Notes under the pieces: model-generated | Database searches by the model: none | What the model saw: only the letters and a program-made list of their open reading frames with translations | What the model was told of the DNA's origin: nothing | Translations under genes and position numbers: made by a program | Assembly (NCBI GenBank): GCA_016788905.1 | Contig: JAEURZ010000022.1 | Location: 1 to 48,631 of the forward strand | DNA: 48,631 nucleotides | Reading direction: 5' to 3' | Source of the DNA: Elusimicrobiota bacterium | GTDB taxonomy: Bacteria > Elusimicrobiota > Elusimicrobia > FEN-1173 | In this document: piece by piece, positions 46,498 through 48,631 of the stretch | How positions within the stretch are numbered: position 1 is the first letter of the stretch | How the letters are laid out: every line of letters starts with the position of its first letter

Positions 46498-46526
46498 ATA
46501 ATAAACATTTCAACGCACACAGTCAA
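46498..46526 (-). promoter_or_regulatory. Leaderless promoter of the transposase
   Basis: Minus strand -35 TTGACT (complement of 46521-46526), 17-nt spacer, -10 TATTAT (complement of 46498-46503), 6 nt, ATG at 46491. Confidence 0.6.
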
Positions 46527-46939
46527 CTTAGTTGATTAGTTGAGAACGTCCCCCTATCGTCTTTATAGGGTTTGTTGTAGAGAATTGCTTTGTAAATATA
46601 AGCTCTGAACAAACCCTCTGTATCAGAAGGCCACTCCATTGTTGACGGAAAAATACGAAGATGCGTAATTAGAGGTCCCTTTATCTTCCCCTTTTCACAC
46701 TTTTGTACGTTAAAATCGAATTCGATAAAATCAAACCTTGATGGATCATTGTTTTGTTGGTGTTTAACAATATTAGTAAGAGTTCCAACTACAACCAAAG
46801 AAGCATCCTCCCAACTTTTCTTTTCGTCAAATCCCCCGTTTTTATCGAAATTTTCTTGTTCATCAGGTCCCCTCCCCATCGCCAGAGAATTAACAATTGA
46901 AAAAAAACCAATGAACAATATAGCGGGTATTTTTTTCAT
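46523..46939 (-). pseudogene. Small secreted protein gene, 3' end truncated by the transposon
   Basis: The frame is 138 residues, but only about 128 are native; the last ten are read from the transposon inverted repeat. A Sec signal peptide (IPAILFIGFFSIVNSLA) ends near residue 20. The mature part has DASLVVVGTLTNIVKH and FNVQKCEKGKIKG beta strands; its family is unknown. It is placed behind a decayed RHS tip, in the position of an immunity-protein gene, and is likely exported to the periplasm or cell surface. Immunity is inference only. Confidence 0.6.
46530..46554 (-). repeat. Right terminal inverted repeat
   Basis: 25 nt, perfect inverted match to 45482-45506. Lies just outside the transposase -35 box. 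Confidence 0.9.
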
Positions 46940-47184
46940 CTTTGTCTACTTACCAGTCCCATGTCCAAGAATATCCATAGTTGAATGAGTTATTCGTTAC
47001 ATAATCTCCCGGGTGATTGTAACCAAGACCCTATCGGGCTGTACAATTATTGTTCCATCCAAAATTTGACGAAAACAGATAACTTTCGCCACGAGCCGGA
47101 ACGGCAATCCCTTCGTCAGTGCCGTTGTCGCTGCCGTTGTCATACCCCCCATCGTGGCTGGGGATACTCGACTATTATCCCCCT
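46940..47184 (-). pseudogene. Decayed orphan RHS C-terminal tip
   Basis: On the minus strand the interval 47151-47113 resembles codons of the intact RHS gene at 48226-48188 (36 of 39 nt), reading GGMTTAATTALT against GGVTAAATTALT. Downstream sequence diverges, and one minus-strand frame continues to about 46945 with a C-terminus ending NNSFNYGYSWTWDW before TAA, broken by one in-frame TAG near 47035. No start codon is present. This looks like a displaced toxin tip of the polymorphic RHS locus. Confidence 0.45.
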
Positions 47185-47508
47185 TTATGGATTAACGATA
47201 CAGGCGTTTGGATCACCTTCTATCCGCCAGGAAAGGATTTTGTTCGTTTTGGGATCAATTTCAAAAATATAAATACAATCTCCTAAGTGGCTTGACCCCA
47301 AATATTTATTCTCTAAATTTCCATTAGGGAGAATTCTCTCCTCAATTAAATCATCCCTATAACCGAACTCATAATCTTTAATCGAAGAGATATCTCTGCC
47401 AATTTTACTGTCAATGTGTTCAATGAAGTTCTGTCGTGGGGAAAGAACCCGGCACCCCAATACCCCCACAATAGTAACGATCAAAATATAAAAAATGATT
47501 TTCTTCAT
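47185..47508 (-). CDS. Small lipoprotein, candidate RHS immunity protein
   Basis: 107 residues. MKKIIFYILIVTIVGVLGC is a type II signal peptide with the lipobox VLGC (Cys19). The mature 88 residues are charged with aromatic strands (DYEFGYRDDLIEERIL, DCIYIFEIDPKTNKILSW). The start overlaps the RHS gene stop by 4 nt, the classical position of the immunity gene for an RHS toxin; membrane anchoring would place it in the periplasm. I do not recognise a family and the immunity role is inferred from location. Confidence 0.7.
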   Translation of the reverse strand: MKKIIFYILIVTIVGVLGCRVLSPRQNFIEHIDSKIGRDISSIKDYEFGYRDDLIEERILPNGNLENKYLGSSHLGDCIYIFEIDPKTNKILSWRIEGDPNACIVNP

Positions 47509-48631
47509 TTTCGTCCCGCTTCTTCCACCATCATCTGATTTATGATGGAAGTGGACCCCCCACCCAGAAGAGGGATGTATGTATACGCAGCTGCAAATGG
47601 CATTGTTGTAAGGTTCGAGGTAAGTGTGAAAGTAACATTATTCATCCATGCGTCATGCAATGCCGCCACAGCATTCATCCCCGGAATCTGGTTTGCAAAT
47701 CTACTCAAGGCACCTCCCTGTGACCCAAAATCTTGCCAATAATTTCCAGTGAGTTTCTGATTTAAACCAAAAACGTTCTTTCCAAATGGCGGTTGATGAT
47801 TTGAATTCGCACGAAAATCGTAAGTTCCATCTCCCGAGTTTAGTCCAGGGCGCGGATCAGGTGGCCCGCCTCTCATTTCTGTGTAGGCATATTCAAATAA
47901 TTTCCCAGTCCCTGCCATAGCCGCACCAATCGCAGCCCCCTTTAGGCCCAGGCTGTTTGCCTCCGCAAAAGTTCCACCATACAATTCAGCCGCCGTCACT
48001 CCAGCCGCATATCCTCCCGCAGCACCACCTGAAACTGCCCCCATAAAACCACCAACCCCTGAGCCAAAAGCATTGGATGCGGCGCCACCAATCGCACTGT
48101 TAAAGTCAGATGCCACAACACCGGCTGCAGCTCCAGCGGCAAACCCCACAGCTCCCGCTTTTAATATATCACCAAAATTTGATCCACTCGTCAGTGCCGT
48201 TGTCGCTGCCGCTGTGACACCCCCCACCGCCGCGTAAGCCCACCATGAGGCTTGAGGACCTATCGCTATCACAGCGACGACAGCGGCGACCTGAATAAAC
48301 GATTTAAAGAAGTTCTTGAACTTCCAATGCCCTGTTGGATCGATGTAGTTGATTGGATTGTTCTCGACATAACTGTAGCGGTTTAGGTTTTGAGGATTGT
48401 AAGGGTTACTAATGATGGGATCCGGGCTGACAAACTTTCCTAGACCAGGATCGTAATATCGCGCATTGTAGAAATATAGACCTGTCGAGTCATCTTGCCT
48501 TTGGCCCGTGTACTGCCAATCGGTGCTGGCGGTTCCCTCTCTCTTAAAAAGCCCTCCAAACGGGAGGTATTCCATACTTTGTGTTTGATCACCGGTCGTG
48601 TTTGTCATGAGCGACACACTGCCAAGATGGT
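47505..48631 (-). CDS. RHS-repeat protein, C-terminal part with polymorphic tip (5' partial)
   Basis: The frame runs through the window edge (HLGSVSLMTNTTGD at the edge, an RHS-like start of the core), so 370+ residues are the C-terminal part of a larger protein. The RHS core end is recognisable as TGQRQDDSTGLYFYNARYYDPGLGKFVSPDP and ends in NRYSYVENNPINYIDPTGH. A Gly/Ala-rich hydrophobic linker follows, then a tip of roughly 110 residues with GNYWQDFGSQGGALSRF and PGMNAVAALHDAWMNNV that is probably the toxin. I cannot name the tip's activity. Its stop overlaps the downstream lipoprotein gene. Confidence 0.85.
   Translation of the reverse strand, partial: HLGSVSLMTNTTGDQTQSMEYLPFGGLFKREGTASTDWQYTGQRQDDSTGLYFYNARYYDPGLGKFVSPDPIISNPYNPQNLNRYSYVENNPINYIDPTGHWKFKNFFKSFIQVAAVVAVIAIGPQASWWAYAAVGGVTAAATTALTSGSNFGDILKAGAVGFAAGAAAGVVASDFNSAIGGAASNAFGSGVGGFMGAVSGGAAGGYAAGVTAAELYGGTFAEANSLGLKGAAIGAAMAGTGKLFEYAYTEMRGGPPDPRPGLNSGDGTYDFRANSNHQPPFGKNVFGLNQKLTGNYWQDFGSQGGALSRFANQIPGMNAVAALHDAWMNNVTFTLTSNLTTMPFAAAYTYIPLLGGGSTSIINQMMVEEAGRK

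Larger units (their letters stand above)
45482..46554. mobile_element. HUH-transposase element with 25-bp perfect terminal inverted repeats
   Basis: Left end 45482-45506 and right end 46530-46554 are perfect inverted repeats beginning GGGGGACGTTCTCAACTAAT. The element of 1073 bp contains only the transposase gene, whose stop lies inside the left repeat. The right repeat interrupts the 3' end of the gene at 46523-46939: the last ten codons of that frame (RGTFSTNQLS) are the repeat. No convincing target duplication is seen. Long perfect inverted repeats are unusual for REP-associated HUH transposases. Confidence 0.85.

Noticed and set aside
46985-47180. Plus-strand QDPIGLYNY-like motif suggesting an RHS repeat on the plus strand
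   Set aside because: The clear similarity to the intact RHS gene is in the minus-strand sense (39-nt match), so the plus-strand reading is likely coincidental.

Overview
The window is a bacterial chromosome segment, about 50-55 % GC in most genes, with short operons on both strands. The 5' edge protein carries a fibronectin-III-like repeat of the kind common in Elusimicrobiota, there is a giant secreted multidomain protein, and housekeeping genes are scattered rather than grouped. An Elusimicrobiota or neighbouring lineage (Omnitrophota/PVC side) is my best guess; this is inference, since the window has no rRNA or other phylogenetic marker gene that I could compare.

Layout. 1-7600 (+): tail of a surface protein, then a run with phosphohexomutase, enolase, an FtsB/DivIC-like protein, a zinc ribbon, a DUF4301-like protein, an alpha/beta hydrolase and a rhomboid protease. 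7609-9033 (-): cardiolipin synthase. 9287-16322 (+): GH94 phosphorylase, a degenerate HD-GYP protein, a two-gene ABC-2 exporter, a secreted protein, a DCC-family protein and MiaA. 16325-17901: AT-rich stretch with small proteins. 17933-23242 (+): 1769-residue secreted multidomain protein. 23303-26022 (-): CysD and CysN with a decayed APS-kinase tail. 26200-28578 (-): secreted GH51-like glycosidase.

28700-35125 is an accessory island: a VapC fragment, an AbiE-type toxin-antitoxin pair in reversed gene order, then a putative DNA-damage mutagenesis cassette. The cassette contains a RecA-fold protein with a broken P-loop, a small helical protein, a PolB2-like family B DNA polymerase with altered motif C and a ruined exonuclease, and a canonical LexA. 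It is split by a MazEF-like pair on the opposite strand. The promoters of the cassette and of lexA share a TATnC-N4-GTATA palindrome overlapping the -10 box, at the same distance from the ATG, which suggests one SOS-type regulon. I regard this as the most interesting system in the window: it resembles the ImuA/ImuB/DnaE2 mutasome in logic but is built on a B-family polymerase. A 250-bp structured inverted-repeat element follows lexA.

35136-45343 is ordinary housekeeping: Nudix hydrolase, DUF309, endonuclease III, cobalamin adenosyltransferase, a LigB-like protein, IlvD, a SirB1-like protein, a HAD phosphatase, HpnE-like oxidoreductase, peroxiredoxin and a ThrRS without a TGS domain. 45482-48631 is mobile and polymorphic: an HUH transposase element with perfect 25-bp inverted repeats that truncated a small secreted-protein gene, a decayed orphan RHS tip, a candidate immunity lipoprotein and the C-terminal part of an RHS toxin running off the 3' edge.

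A pattern across the window: at least seven start codons (lexA, the polymerase cassette, abiE, mazE-like, transposase, nth and the adenosyltransferase) lie exactly 6 nt after a good -10 hexamer, predicting leaderless mRNAs, whereas several other genes have clear Shine-Dalgarno sites.
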